Source: Cellulosimicrobium arenosum (GTDB lineage Bacteria; Actinomycetota; Actinomycetes; Actinomycetales; Cellulomonadaceae). From it: a stretch of DNA of 64,000 nucleotides. The stretch covers positions 62,001-126,000 of the forward strand of contig NZ_JACYHB010000005.1 of assembly GCF_014837295.1 (NCBI RefSeq), read 5' to 3'. Below the pieces are notes generated by a model. It saw nothing but the letters and a program-made list of their open reading frames with translations. It did not search any database and was not told the DNA's origin. This document shows, one piece after another, positions 9,119-16,943 of this stretch. Positions within the stretch are counted from its first letter, which is position 1, and every line of letters begins with the position of its first letter. The position numbers were made by a program, and so were the translations under genes.

Positions 9119-10275
9119 CTGCCTCCCTCTCCGCCCGCCCGTCCTGCCGGCACCGGGCCCCGCTGCTGGTCGACCACCGCGCGCAGCCGGGTGACGAACC
9201 GGTCCCGGCCGAACGTCGCCGCGTGCGCCACGACGGTGCCATCATCCCACGGGCGCGCGGCCGCGGCCTCCACGGCGGCCGCGACGAGCCCGGCCTCCGG
9301 CGCGTCGAAGAAGACGCCGTTCACGCCGTCCGCCACCGTGTCGAGGTAGCCGCCGTCACGCAGCACGACGCTCGGTCGTCCGAAGGCACCGGCCTCGAGC
9401 GGCGAGAGCCCGTAGTCCTCGTACGACGCCGCGACGAGCGCCGAGGCGTTGCGGTAGACCCAGCGCAGCGTGGGGTCGTCGACCCGGCCGAGCAGGTGCA
9501 CGGAACCGGACCGCGCGGCCAACGCCCCCAGGCGCCCGCGGTCCGGCCCGTCGCCCACGACGACGAGCGTGCGCCCGGTGGCCTGCGCCGCCTCGATCAC
9601 CACGTCGACGTTCTTGTACGGGAGCAGGCGGGCCACGCACAGGAGGAAGCCGGGCTCGACGCCGGGCACCGCCCGTTCCTCCCCGGCGGGCAGCAGCGCC
9701 GGGGGCGGGGGCAGGATCTCCGCGTCGATCCCGTACGCGGCACGGATCGCGCGCTGCGTGACGGTCGAGTTCGCGAGATAGACGTCGGCACGGCCTGCCG
9801 CCGCCGCGTCCCACCGGCACAGCCCCGGTGCGAGGAGCCCGAGGGCCGCCCCGACCGCGCGTCGTCGGGCGCGGTGGGCGAGGCCGCCCTCGTCGGGCCC
9901 GAGGTACCGGTCGCGCTGGTAGAGCCAGCGCGCCGGGGCGTGGCAGTAGACGACGGTCTTCGCCGCGCCCCGGTACCCGTGGGCCCAGCCGGTCGACGAC
10001 GCCACCAGCACGTCCGCGCCGACGACGCGCTGGCGGTCGATCGCAGGAGCGAGCGCCGGGAGCGCGATCCGGTGGTGCCGCCGCAGCGCACCGACACGGT
10101 CGAGCGACGACGTGCGCAGGTCGAGCGCGGCGAACTCGGGGAACGTCCCGTCCCGGTCGTACAGCGTGGTGTACATCGGCGACCCGGGGAAGGCGTCGGC
10201 GAGCAGCAGCGCGACGCGCTCGGCGCCGCCGCGCTGGGTCGCGTAGTCGTGCGCGAGAGCGACACCCTCGGTCAT
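9115..10275 (-). CDS. GT4 family glycosyltransferase
   Basis: This 386-residue enzyme begins VALAHDYATQRGGAERVALL, the GGAE loop common in mannosyl- and rhamnosyl-transferases of exopolysaccharide clusters. KTVVYCHAPARWLY follows, and the donor domain has FLLCVARLLPYKNVD, VVGDGPDRGRL and ASYEDYGLSPLEAGAFGRPSV with the E-x7-E motif. The ATG is preceded by GGGAGG at good spacing. It is first in the minus-strand operon, and its ATGA overlap with the Wzz/BY-kinase-like gene indicates coupled expression. Confidence 0.85.
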   Translation of the reverse strand: MTEGVALAHDYATQRGGAERVALLLADAFPGSPMYTTLYDRDGTFPEFAALDLRTSSLDRVGALRRHHRIALPALAPAIDRQRVVGADVLVASSTGWAHGYRGAAKTVVYCHAPARWLYQRDRYLGPDEGGLAHRARRRAVGAALGLLAPGLCRWDAAAAGRADVYLANSTVTQRAIRAAYGIDAEILPPPPALLPAGEERAVPGVEPGFLLCVARLLPYKNVDVVIEAAQATGRTLVVVGDGPDRGRLGALAARSGSVHLLGRVDDPTLRWVYRNASALVAASYEDYGLSPLEAGAFGRPSVVLRDGGYLDTVADGVNGVFFDAPEAGLVAAAVEAAAARPWDDGTVVAHAATFGRDRFVTRLRAVVDQQRGPVPAGRAGGEGGR

Positions 10276-10355
10276 GGCACCTCCCGGCTCGGCCGACTCT
10301 CGGCGCGAACCAGCCTAGGTCGGCCGCGGGAGGGCGGACCGGACGAACCGGACAC

Positions 10356-10367
10356 TCACCCGGGTGA
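10356..10367. promoter_or_regulatory. 12-bp perfect palindrome TCACCCGGGTGA
   Basis: A perfect palindrome sits between the end of pth and the start of the minus-strand polysaccharide operon. Read on the minus strand it extends to GGTTTCACCCGGGTGA. Much of the same word occurs in the rpf promoter region near 33895-33907. It could be an operator for the operon at 10275 or part of a pth terminator. This is low-confidence inference. Confidence 0.3.
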
Positions 10368-10376
10368 AACCCCGAG

Positions 10377-10979
10377 TCACACCTTGGTGTGGAACCGCCC
10401 CTGCGCGGTCGCGAGCCCCTCGGTCAGCACCAGCTCGACCGCGTCGGCGGCGTCGTCGAGCAGGAACGGCAGCTCCTTGGCCTCGGCGCCCTTGAAGTCC
10501 TTGAGGACGTGGTCGGCGGTGTCCGTCCGCCCGGGCGGGCGCCCCACCCCCGCGCGCACGCGCACGTAGTCCTTGGTCCCGAGCGCTTTGGTCACGTCGC
10601 GCAGCCCGTTGTGGCCGCCCTCTCCCCCACCGGTCTTCAGCTTGATCGTCCCGAACGGGATGTCCACCTCGTCGTGCACGACGAGCACGTGGTCCGGCTC
10701 GACGCCGTAGTACCTCGCGAGGCTCGAGACCGGTCCGCCGGAGACGTTCATGTAGGTGCTCGGCTTCGCGAGGATCACGCGCGGTCCCGGGCGACCACCC
10801 GGCAGCATGCCGATCCGCGCCTCGGCCACGGCGGCCTGCGCGCGCGGGTGCCGCGCGAACCGTGCACCGGCGCGGCCCGCGAGGACGTCCAGGACCATGT
10901 GGCCCACGTTGTGCCGGTTCCCGGCGTACCGGTCCCCGGGATTGCCGAGCCCGACGACGAGCCACAGCTGGTCGGTCAT
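10377..10979 (-). CDS. pth: Peptidyl-tRNA hydrolase
   Basis: This 200-residue protein matches bacterial Pth, which releases peptides from peptidyl-tRNA that drops off ribosomes. LVVGLGNPGDRYAGNRHNVG contains the conserved Asn and the catalytic His. KPSTYMNVSGGPV, VVHDEVDIPFG (catalytic Asp) and GGEGGHNGLRDV complete the family signatures. The start is ATG 10979 with AGGTGAC upstream. It lies directly downstream of rplY, the usual actinobacterial pair, separated by a hairpin that could trim its expression. Confidence 0.97.
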   Translation of the reverse strand: MTDQLWLVVGLGNPGDRYAGNRHNVGHMVLDVLAGRAGARFARHPRAQAAVAEARIGMLPGGRPGPRVILAKPSTYMNVSGGPVSSLARYYGVEPDHVLVVHDEVDIPFGTIKLKTGGGEGGHNGLRDVTKALGTKDYVRVRAGVGRPPGRTDTADHVLKDFKGAEAKELPFLLDDAADAVELVLTEGLATAQGRFHTKV

Positions 10980-11018
10980 GTCACCTGGTCCTTCGTGAAG
11001 TGCGTCGGGGGCAGACGA

Positions 11019-11047
11019 ACGCCCGGCACCGTCACGGTACCGGGCGT
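11019..11047 (-). terminator. Hairpin between rplY and pth
   Basis: Arms ACGCCCGG (11019-11026) and CCGGGCGT (11040-11047) enclose an inner ACCGT/ACGGT pairing, giving a strong stem just after the rplY stop. No T-tract follows, so it may be a partial terminator or an mRNA-stability element setting the rplY:pth ratio. Confidence 0.45.
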
Positions 11048-11094
11048 CGCGTCGTGCTGGGCGGAGGCACCTGCGTCGCGGTGCCCCGCAGAGG

Positions 11095-11721
11095 TCACTC
11101 GGACTCGGGGGTCTCCGCGGCGGCCTCGGACTCGGCGGCCTGCGCAGAGGCCTCAGCCTCGGCGGCCTCGATGTCGGCCGAGTTGTCCTGCGGCACGGAG
11201 ATGTAGACGACGGCGAGGTCGTTCTCGGAGACGAGCGTGACGCCCTTCGGGAGCTTGACGTCGCGCGCGTAGACGGTCTCGCCCGCCTTGAGGCCCTCGA
11301 TGGAGACCTCGACGGACTCGGGGATGCGCGTGGCCTCGGCCTCGACCGTGATCTCCTGGAGGTCCACGAGGTGGATCGTGCCGGGCGCGGACTCGCCGAC
11401 GACGTGGACCCAGAGGTCGACCTCGACCTTCTCGCCCTTCTTCACGACGAGGAGGTCGACGTGCTCGATGACGCCCTTGACCGGGTCGCGCTGGACGTCC
11501 TTGGCGATCGCGAGCTGGCCCTTGCCGTCGAGCTCGATCGAGAAGAGGGCGTTGGAGTGCTTGAGCGCCATCATCGTCTGGTGACCCGGCAGGGTCACGT
11601 GGACGGGGTCGCCGCCGTGGCCGTACAGCACGGCGGGGATCTTGTCGGCACGGCGGATACGGCGTGCCGCACCCTTGCCGAACTCGGTGCGGGACTCGGC
11701 TGCGAGCTTGATCTCGGACAC
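11095..11721 (-). CDS. rplY: 50S ribosomal protein L25 / general stress protein Ctc
   Basis: The 208-residue protein begins MSEIKLAAESRTEFGKGAAR, the canonical L25/Ctc N-terminus, followed by KIPAVLYGHG and HSNALFSIEL of the 5S-rRNA-binding domain. The C-terminal TL5-like domain ends in an Ala/Glu-rich tail. GTG 11721 is chosen because AGGAG lies 8 nt upstream; a GTG three codons earlier would sit immediately on the Shine-Dalgarno. The product binds 5S rRNA in the large subunit. It is probably co-transcribed with pth. Confidence 0.95.
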   Translation of the reverse strand: MSEIKLAAESRTEFGKGAARRIRRADKIPAVLYGHGGDPVHVTLPGHQTMMALKHSNALFSIELDGKGQLAIAKDVQRDPVKGVIEHVDLLVVKKGEKVEVDLWVHVVGESAPGTIHLVDLQEITVEAEATRIPESVEVSIEGLKAGETVYARDVKLPKGVTLVSENDLAVVYISVPQDNSADIEAAEAEASAQAAESEAAAETPESE

Positions 11722-12028
11722 GTGGATCACTCCTGGAAGATGCGTTGCGGGCCGGCCACCAGGGGGGAGCGGTCGGCTGTCCGGGCGGTGAGAGGGCCGA
11801 CCCCGGACGGGCGGTTGCGTCGGCGCGGGACACATGACGGACGCGCGGACGAGCGACCGCCCAGTCGATTACGGAGATCCAACAGGTCCTACCTGACCCT
11901 CCGGCTCTCACCGGCCGTCAGACGTCCCTCGCCGAGGCAACCTGACTACTGTACCCGGGCAGCGCGGGGTGGCGAAACCCGCAGCCCAGTGCCGTCAGCC
12001 GTTCATCGCCGTCAGCCGTTCATCGCCG
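11722..12028 (-). promoter_or_regulatory. rplY upstream region with candidate promoter
   Basis: This 307-bp gap lies upstream of rplY. On the minus strand a TACAGT hexamer at 11953-11948 is a good actinobacterial -10 box (TAN3T), implying a start near 11941 and a leader of about 220 nt. The -35 match is weak. The right end of the gap also holds most of a 17-bp tandem repeat. No convincing small gene was seen. Confidence 0.4.
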
Positions 12029-12041
12029 TCAGCCGTTCATC
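11991..12041. repeat. Three tandem copies of a 17-bp repeat
   Basis: The unit GCCGTCAGCCGTTCATC is present three times without mismatch (11991-12007, 12008-12024, 12025-12041). The third copy contains the TGA stop of the minus-strand GPP34 gene. The other two lie just beyond it and would each recode the same last residues (Met-Asn-Gly-stop). It looks like slippage duplication of the gene's 3' end. Confidence 0.9.
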
Positions 12042-12769
12042 GCCGCCGACGTCGCCGCGGTGGTCGCGACGGTCGTGCTGACGAGCACCGCGGCCGCGAT
12101 CTCGTCGACGTAGGCCTTGAGCGCGGCACCGGCCCAGCTCTCGCGGGCGATCTCCCGGGCGCGCTCGTCCACGGCGTGCCGGTCCCGCAGCCCCCAGCGC
12201 CGCGACCCGCCCACCACCGCGGGAGCCCCGCGGTCGCCGCCCGACGCGAGGACCTGGCTCGCCAGCCCGCTGGCGGAGAGGATCGTGACGAGCGCTCCCG
12301 TGCGCGCGTCGGGGCGCCCACCGTCGACGAGGACGCGCCACAGCTCGGTCCGCAACCCGTCCTCGTGCCGCGAGTCGGCGGCCGGCCAGCGCGTCGTCGG
12401 GAAGATGCCGAGGATCCTGCCCTGCTCGCGGCGCAGCACTCCACGCTCCGCGAGCGACTCGATCGCGCGCGTGGCGGGCTTGAGCCTGACGATCGGCTCG
12501 ATCAGCGCCCTGGGCGTGGCCCCTTCCTTGGACCGGACGACGTCGAGCGCCTCGTCGAGGAGCGCGTTCTGCGTCGAGGCGGTGTCGCGGACGACGATGC
12601 GGCCCACGCGACCGCCGTCGCCGTCGCCGGCGAGGTCCGCCCGACCCAGGAGAGCGAGCTCGACGAGGAGCGCGCCGGCCGCGGCCTGCTCGCGGTAGCT
12701 CACGTCGACGGCAGCCTTCCCCGTCTCGTCGTCGAGGGTCAGCAGCAGGTAGTCCTCCAGGATGAGCAT
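12029..12769 (-). CDS. GPP34 family phosphoprotein
   Basis: This 246-residue protein begins MLILEDYLLLTLDDETGK, the diagnostic start of the GPP34 (Golgi phosphoprotein 3-like) family that is abundant in actinobacteria. AGALLVELALLGR and a long helical body follow. Eukaryotic relatives bind phosphatidylinositol-4-phosphate at Golgi membranes; the bacterial role is not established. ATG 12769 is chosen because TAGCGT, a -10-like box, ends 7 nt upstream and suggests a leaderless transcript. The gene ends in a 17-bp tandem repeat. It is unrelated in function to its neighbours as far as can be seen. Confidence 0.85.
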   Translation of the reverse strand: MLILEDYLLLTLDDETGKAAVDVSYREQAAAGALLVELALLGRADLAGDGDGGRVGRIVVRDTASTQNALLDEALDVVRSKEGATPRALIEPIVRLKPATRAIESLAERGVLRREQGRILGIFPTTRWPAADSRHEDGLRTELWRVLVDGGRPDARTGALVTILSASGLASQVLASGGDRGAPAVVGGSRRWGLRDRHAVDERAREIARESWAGAALKAYVDEIAAAVLVSTTVATTAATSAAMNG

Positions 12770-12827
12770 GGCGTCCACGCTAGCTCTCCGGACGGGGGCC
12801 ACCCCGTGCTCTTTGTCACTGAACAGG

Positions 12828-13736
12828 TCAGGGCGCGTCGTGGATGACGAGAACCGCCTGGTCCGCCGTGAGGTTCAGCGTCACCGGATCACAACCGGCC
12901 TGGTCGACGTGGACGGTCCAGGGTGGTTCCGCGACGGCCGAGACCAGCTCCCCGTCGACGGTCTCCGGGCAGTCGACGCCGAGCAGGCTCGTCGGGTCGG
13001 GCTCGACGGAGTCGAGGAAGGTCACGGTCACGGGACTGCCGGCGTACTGCACGCTCGCGCCCTCGCGCACCGATGCGACGAGGAGGACGAGGCTCGCCGA
13101 GGCGACGAGCACGGCAAGGGCGGCGTGGACGCGCAGTCGTCGAAAACGGCGCCATGTCAGTGCGTACAGCCCGGCGGACTCGACGCGGTACGCGACCCAG
13201 CCGAGGATGCTGAGGTCCCGCTCGATCTGCCGGAGCCGCTCGCGCAGAGCCTCGATCACCTCGGGTGCCAGTCCGCTTCCCGGGTCGCCGAGAAGCCCTC
13301 GCACGATCCTCTGGTCCTCGAAGACCTCGCTGCGACGGTCGACGAACCCGGCGACGTCGTCGGCCCACAGCCCGAGGAACAGGTAGGGCGCGCCATCGAT
13401 CTGGGTGCGCAGACCGTCGAGCTCGGGCTCGGTGGCGACCGCGTCGACCGTCACGACCTGGGGCGCGAGGACCTGGGCCGCGAGTGCGACGACGTAGCCG
13501 AGCGCGACGAGGATCACCAGGCCCAGCACCACCCCCAGCCAGGTCACCGACCCGACGTCGGAGACGATGCCCGCGATCGGGAAGGCGGCGGCGAGGAACG
13601 CGACGAAGGCCACCGTCGACGTCGCGAACCACTTGGCGACGTCCCGCAGGCGCGCCGTCGACGCGTCGTAGGAGCTGATGCGCGCGACCGTCAGGCCGGT
13701 CTCCACCGACTGGGTGCCGGTGTCGGGCGCGGGCAC
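12828..13736 (-). CDS. Uncharacterised three-TM membrane protein
   Basis: I do not recognise this 302-residue protein. Two adjacent hydrophobic segments (about residues 38-60 and 64-92) are followed by a soluble stretch with RSEVFEDQRIVRGLLG. A third membrane segment (about 198-218) precedes a C-terminal exported-looking part containing two cysteines (DCPETVDG and QAGCDPV) that could form a disulfide outside the cell. The GTG start at 13736 has GAGGG seven bases upstream, inside the end of the small gene before it, so the two are probably an operon. Confidence 0.65.
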   Translation of the reverse strand: MPAPDTGTQSVETGLTVARISSYDASTARLRDVAKWFATSTVAFVAFLAAAFPIAGIVSDVGSVTWLGVVLGLVILVALGYVVALAAQVLAPQVVTVDAVATEPELDGLRTQIDGAPYLFLGLWADDVAGFVDRRSEVFEDQRIVRGLLGDPGSGLAPEVIEALRERLRQIERDLSILGWVAYRVESAGLYALTWRRFRRLRVHAALAVLVASASLVLLVASVREGASVQYAGSPVTVTFLDSVEPDPTSLLGVDCPETVDGELVSAVAEPPWTVHVDQAGCDPVTLNLTADQAVLVIHDAP

Positions 13737-13739
13737 CTG

Positions 13740-13895
13740 TCAGCCCTCGGACGGGGACGTGTAGTCGTCCACGGCCGGCTGCTGGTCCGGCCCGGCACCG
13801 GGTATCGGCACGGTCCAGCTCGTGCCGTCCCACCGCAGGAGGCGTTCGCCGTCCCAGTGGTACTCACCGACGTAGGTGCCCGGCTCCAGGGTCAT
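13740..13895 (-). CDS. 51-residue protein with DUF2510-like WDG motif
   Basis: A 51-codon frame starts at ATG 13895 and ends 3 bp before the membrane-protein gene. It contains HWDGERLLRWDGTSWT, which resembles the RYWDGTxWT core of DUF2510 modules normally fused to actinobacterial membrane proteins. Here it is separate and directly upstream of a membrane protein. Function is unknown. Support comes from tight spacing and the motif; it is short, so some doubt remains. Confidence 0.55.
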   Translation of the reverse strand: MTLEPGTYVGEYHWDGERLLRWDGTSWTVPIPGAGPDQQPAVDDYTSPSEG

Positions 13896-13986
13896 CGCGT
13901 CTCCTGCGAGGTCGTCTTCCCGACGACTCCACGGTTCCGTCTTCCCGCACGCTGCGCAAGGATGAAATCGCGCCGCGCACCGGTGC

Positions 13987-14970
13987 TCAGCTGTTGCCGT
14001 CGAACAGCGAGGTGACCGACCCGTCGTCGAACACCTCGCGGATCGCACGCGCCAGGAGCGGCGCGATAGACAGCACGGTGAGCTGCGGGAACCGCTTGTC
14101 GGCGGCGATGGGCAGGGTGTCGGTGATGACGACCTCGCTCGCACCGGACTCGGAGAGGCGCTGCGCGGCCGGGTCGGACAGCACGCCGTGCGTCGCGGCG
14201 ACGATGACCGACTTCGCACCGGCCTCCATGAGGACGCGGGCGGCCTCGGCGATGGTGCCGCCGGTGTCGATGAGGTCGTCGACGAGCACGCAGTCGCGGC
14301 CCTCGACGTCGCCGACGACGCGGTTCGCGACGGCCTGGTTCGGCCGCGTGACGTCGCGCGTCTTGTGGACGAACGCGAGCGGTCCCCCGCCGAGCTTCGC
14401 CGCCCACTGCTCGGCGACCCGGATCCGCCCCGCGTCCGGGGAGACGACGGTGACGTTCGTCGTGTCGACGCGCGTGCGGACGTAGTCGGTGAGGATCGGC
14501 ATGGCCCACAGGTGGTCCACCGGCCCGTTGAAGAAGCCCTGCGTCTGTGCCGCGTGCAGGTCGACGCTCATGAGGCGGTCGGCACCGGCCTTGCTGAACA
14601 GGTCGGACATGAGGCGGGCCGAGATCGGCTCACGGCCGCGGTGCTTCTTGTCCTGGCGCGCGTAGCCGTAGAACGGCTGGACCACGGTGATGGTGCGCGC
14701 CGAGGCCCGCTTGGCGGCGTCGACCATGAGCAGCTGCTCCATGATCCACTGGTTGATCGGCGCGGTGTGGCTCTGCAGGATGAACACGTCCGCGCCGCGC
14801 ACGGACTCGCCGAACCGGACGTAGATCTCCCCGTTGGCGAAGTCGTAGGCGGTCGTGGGCAGGAGGTCGATGCCCAGCTCCCGTGCGACCTCGATGGCGA
14901 GCTCGGGGTGCGCGCGTCCCGTGGCGAGGACGAGGGACTTGCCCCCGGTTCCGGCGATCGTGCTGCTCAT
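13987..14970 (-). CDS. prs: Ribose-phosphate pyrophosphokinase
   Basis: This 327-residue enzyme makes phosphoribosyl pyrophosphate from ribose-5-phosphate and ATP, feeding nucleotide, His and Trp synthesis and, in this group, decaprenyl-phosphoribose. Visible signatures are the ATP-binding region around QSHTAPINQWIMEQLLM, YGYARQDKKHRGREPISA, DLHAAQTQGFFNGPVDHL, and the PRPP-binding loop DCVLVDDLIDTGGTI. It follows glmU on the same strand after 67 bp, the usual actinobacterial glmU-prs pair. Confidence 0.97.
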   Translation of the reverse strand: MSSTIAGTGGKSLVLATGRAHPELAIEVARELGIDLLPTTAYDFANGEIYVRFGESVRGADVFILQSHTAPINQWIMEQLLMVDAAKRASARTITVVQPFYGYARQDKKHRGREPISARLMSDLFSKAGADRLMSVDLHAAQTQGFFNGPVDHLWAMPILTDYVRTRVDTTNVTVVSPDAGRIRVAEQWAAKLGGGPLAFVHKTRDVTRPNQAVANRVVGDVEGRDCVLVDDLIDTGGTIAEAARVLMEAGAKSVIVAATHGVLSDPAAQRLSESGASEVVITDTLPIAADKRFPQLTVLSIAPLLARAIREVFDDGSVTSLFDGNS

Positions 14971-15037
14971 ACGAGTGGGTTTCCTTCGTCTCTCGGGTCC
15001 GGTGTCGGGGAGTCGTCGTGGGTTGCAGTCTCGCGCG

Positions 15038-16723
15038 TCACTCGCCCTGGCGCGCGTTGCGCAGCGCGTCCAGGGTGTGCTCGAGCTCGGGGCCGGGCGG
15101 CGGTGGGGACGGGCGCTCGGCGGTCGCCGCGGCGGAGTGGTCGGCGAGCTGGGCCTGGGCCTGCGTGCCGACCGCCGGGGCCTGCGGGTCCTTCGACCGG
15201 GCGTGCGCCGCGGCGTCGGCCGCAGCCGTGCCCGCCCGACGCCGCTCGACCCAGCCGTCGATGTTGCGCTGGGATCCCGCGCTGACGCCGAGCGCCCCGG
15301 CCGGCACGTCGCGGCGGATCACGGACCCCGCCGCGGTGTACGCGCCGTCGCCCACCGTCACGGGCGCGACGAACATGTTGTCCGCTCCCGTCCGCGCGTG
15401 CGAGCCGATCACTGTGCGGTGCTTGTGCACCCCGTCGTAGTTGACGGTGACCGACGCCGCGCCGACGTTCGTGTGCTCGCCGATCGTCGCGTCGCCCACG
15501 TAGGACAGGTGCGGGATCTTCGAGCCCTCGCCGATCTCGGCGTTCTTCGTCTCGACGAACGTGCCGATCTTGCCCTGGGCGCCCAGGACCGTGCCCGGAC
15601 GCAGGTAGGCGAACGGGCCGACGCTCGTCCCGGCACCGAGGACGGCGAGCGTCCCGTGCGTGCGGGTCACCGTCGCGCCCGGGCCCACCTCGGTGTCCGT
15701 GAGCGTCGTGTCCGGACCGACGGTCGCACCCTCGCCGACGACGGTCGCGCCGTGGAGCTGGGTACCCGGCAGGAGCGTCACGTCCCGGGCCAGCTCGACG
15801 TCGACGTCGACCCACGTGGTCGACGGGTCGACGACCGTCACGCCCGCGCGCATCCAGTCCTCGACGATCCGACGGTTCATCTCGGCGCGCAGCACCGAGA
15901 GCTGGACGCGGTCGTTGACGCCCTCGACGATCGTCGGGTCGTCGGAGACCAGGGCGCGCACCGCGCCGCCCTCGGCACGGGCCGCGGCGACGACGTCCGT
16001 CAGGTAGACCTCGCCCTGCGCGTTGTCGCGCCCGAGCGTGCCCAGGCCGCGACGCAGCACCGCGGCGTCGAACACGTAGATCGACGCGTTGATCTCACGG
16101 ATCTCGAGCTCGTCCGCCGAGGCGTCCTTGTGCTCGACGATCCGCTCGACGTCACCCGTGGCGTCGCGCACGACGCGCCCGTACCCCGTCGCGTCCTCGA
16201 GCGTCGTCGTCAGCATCGTGACCGCGTTGCCGTCAGCGACGTGTGCGGCGAGGAGCTGGGCCAGCGTGCCGCCGTCGAGCAGCGGGGTGTCGCCGGCCGT
16301 CACGACGACCGGGCCCTCGAGCCCGTCGCCGAGACCGCGGCCCTCCTCGCCGTCGGGCACGCCGTGGACCACGGCCCGGGCGTGCGCCTTCGCGTCGAGC
16401 GCGTCGACCGCGCACTGCACGGCGCGACCGGTCCCGGGGATCTCGTCCTGGTCGACGACGACGACCGCGGGGTCCGTGCCCTGCGCGTGCTCCGCGACCC
16501 GGTCGCGCTCGTGGCGCACGACGACGGCGAGCAGCGCCGGGTCGAGCGAGCGGGACGCGACGAGCACGTGCCCGAGGAGGCTGCGCCCGCCGATCGTGTG
16601 GAGCATCTTCGGGGTGGACGACTTCATCCGTGTGCCCTCGCCGGCGGCGAGCACGATCACGGCAGCGGGGGGGACGGCGGTTCCTGGGGTGTCGACGTCG
16701 CTGGTGCCCTGCTGCTCTTCCAT
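15038..16723 (-). CDS. glmU: Bifunctional GlmU (GlcN-1-P acetyltransferase / GlcNAc-1-P uridyltransferase)
   Basis: This 561-residue enzyme makes UDP-GlcNAc for peptidoglycan. The N-terminal uridyltransferase domain has VIVLAAGEGTRMKSSTPKML. The C-terminal left-handed beta-helix with hexapeptide repeats (about 285-490) contains RPGTVLGAQGKIGTFVETKN, YVGDATIGEHTNVGA and NYDGVHKHRT. ATG 16723 has GAGGGG 7 nt upstream; an in-frame earlier codon would lie inside tRNA-Gln. It is about 80-100 residues longer than typical GlmU because of a short N-terminal leader and an Ala/Gln/Pro-rich C-terminal tail. The tRNA-Gln gene ends only 30 bp upstream, so co-transcription is likely. Confidence 0.97.
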   Translation of the reverse strand: MEEQQGTSDVDTPGTAVPPAAVIVLAAGEGTRMKSSTPKMLHTIGGRSLLGHVLVASRSLDPALLAVVVRHERDRVAEHAQGTDPAVVVVDQDEIPGTGRAVQCAVDALDAKAHARAVVHGVPDGEEGRGLGDGLEGPVVVTAGDTPLLDGGTLAQLLAAHVADGNAVTMLTTTLEDATGYGRVVRDATGDVERIVEHKDASADELEIREINASIYVFDAAVLRRGLGTLGRDNAQGEVYLTDVVAAARAEGGAVRALVSDDPTIVEGVNDRVQLSVLRAEMNRRIVEDWMRAGVTVVDPSTTWVDVDVELARDVTLLPGTQLHGATVVGEGATVGPDTTLTDTEVGPGATVTRTHGTLAVLGAGTSVGPFAYLRPGTVLGAQGKIGTFVETKNAEIGEGSKIPHLSYVGDATIGEHTNVGAASVTVNYDGVHKHRTVIGSHARTGADNMFVAPVTVGDGAYTAAGSVIRRDVPAGALGVSAGSQRNIDGWVERRRAGTAAADAAAHARSKDPQAPAVGTQAQAQLADHSAAATAERPSPPPPGPELEHTLDALRNARQGE

Positions 16724-16753
16724 GGAGGATCCCCTCGAGTTCGGTGGCACGGG

Positions 16754-16825
16754 CTCCGCCCCCAGGACTCGAACCTGGACCAAGGGCACCAAAAACCCTT
16801 GTGCTGCCGATTACACCAAGGCGGA
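16754..16825 (-). tRNA. tRNA-Gln (UUG)
   Basis: A 72-nt cloverleaf can be drawn on the minus strand: acceptor stem TCCGCCT/GGGCGGA, D-arm GGTGTAATCGGCAGCAC, anticodon stem AGGGT/GCCCT with loop TTTTGGT giving anticodon TTG, and T-arm CCAGGTTCGAGTCCTGG. The discriminator is G and CCA is not encoded. It lies 30 bp upstream of glmU on the same strand. Confidence 0.95.
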
Positions 16826-16943
16826 TCGGACCCACCCCCGCGCGGGCGACCCCACGCGTGCGGGATCGAGGCGGCCGGTGCGTCGGGGTCCAGTCTGCCA
16901 GGTGGAGACCCGTGCCCGATGACGCGCACGGCATGATGGACCC

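Noticed and set aside
1-10275. Secondary-metabolite biosynthetic cluster
   Set aside because: All genes are glycosyltransferases or polysaccharide assembly proteins; no synthase, NRPS/PKS or tailoring core is present.
11991-12041. Possible CRISPR array
   Set aside because: The 17-bp units are directly adjacent with no spacers and span a gene's stop codon.
16754-16825. tRNA-Gln as an integration site for a genomic island
   Set aside because: No integrase, no duplicated tRNA 3' end and no direct repeat were seen nearby.
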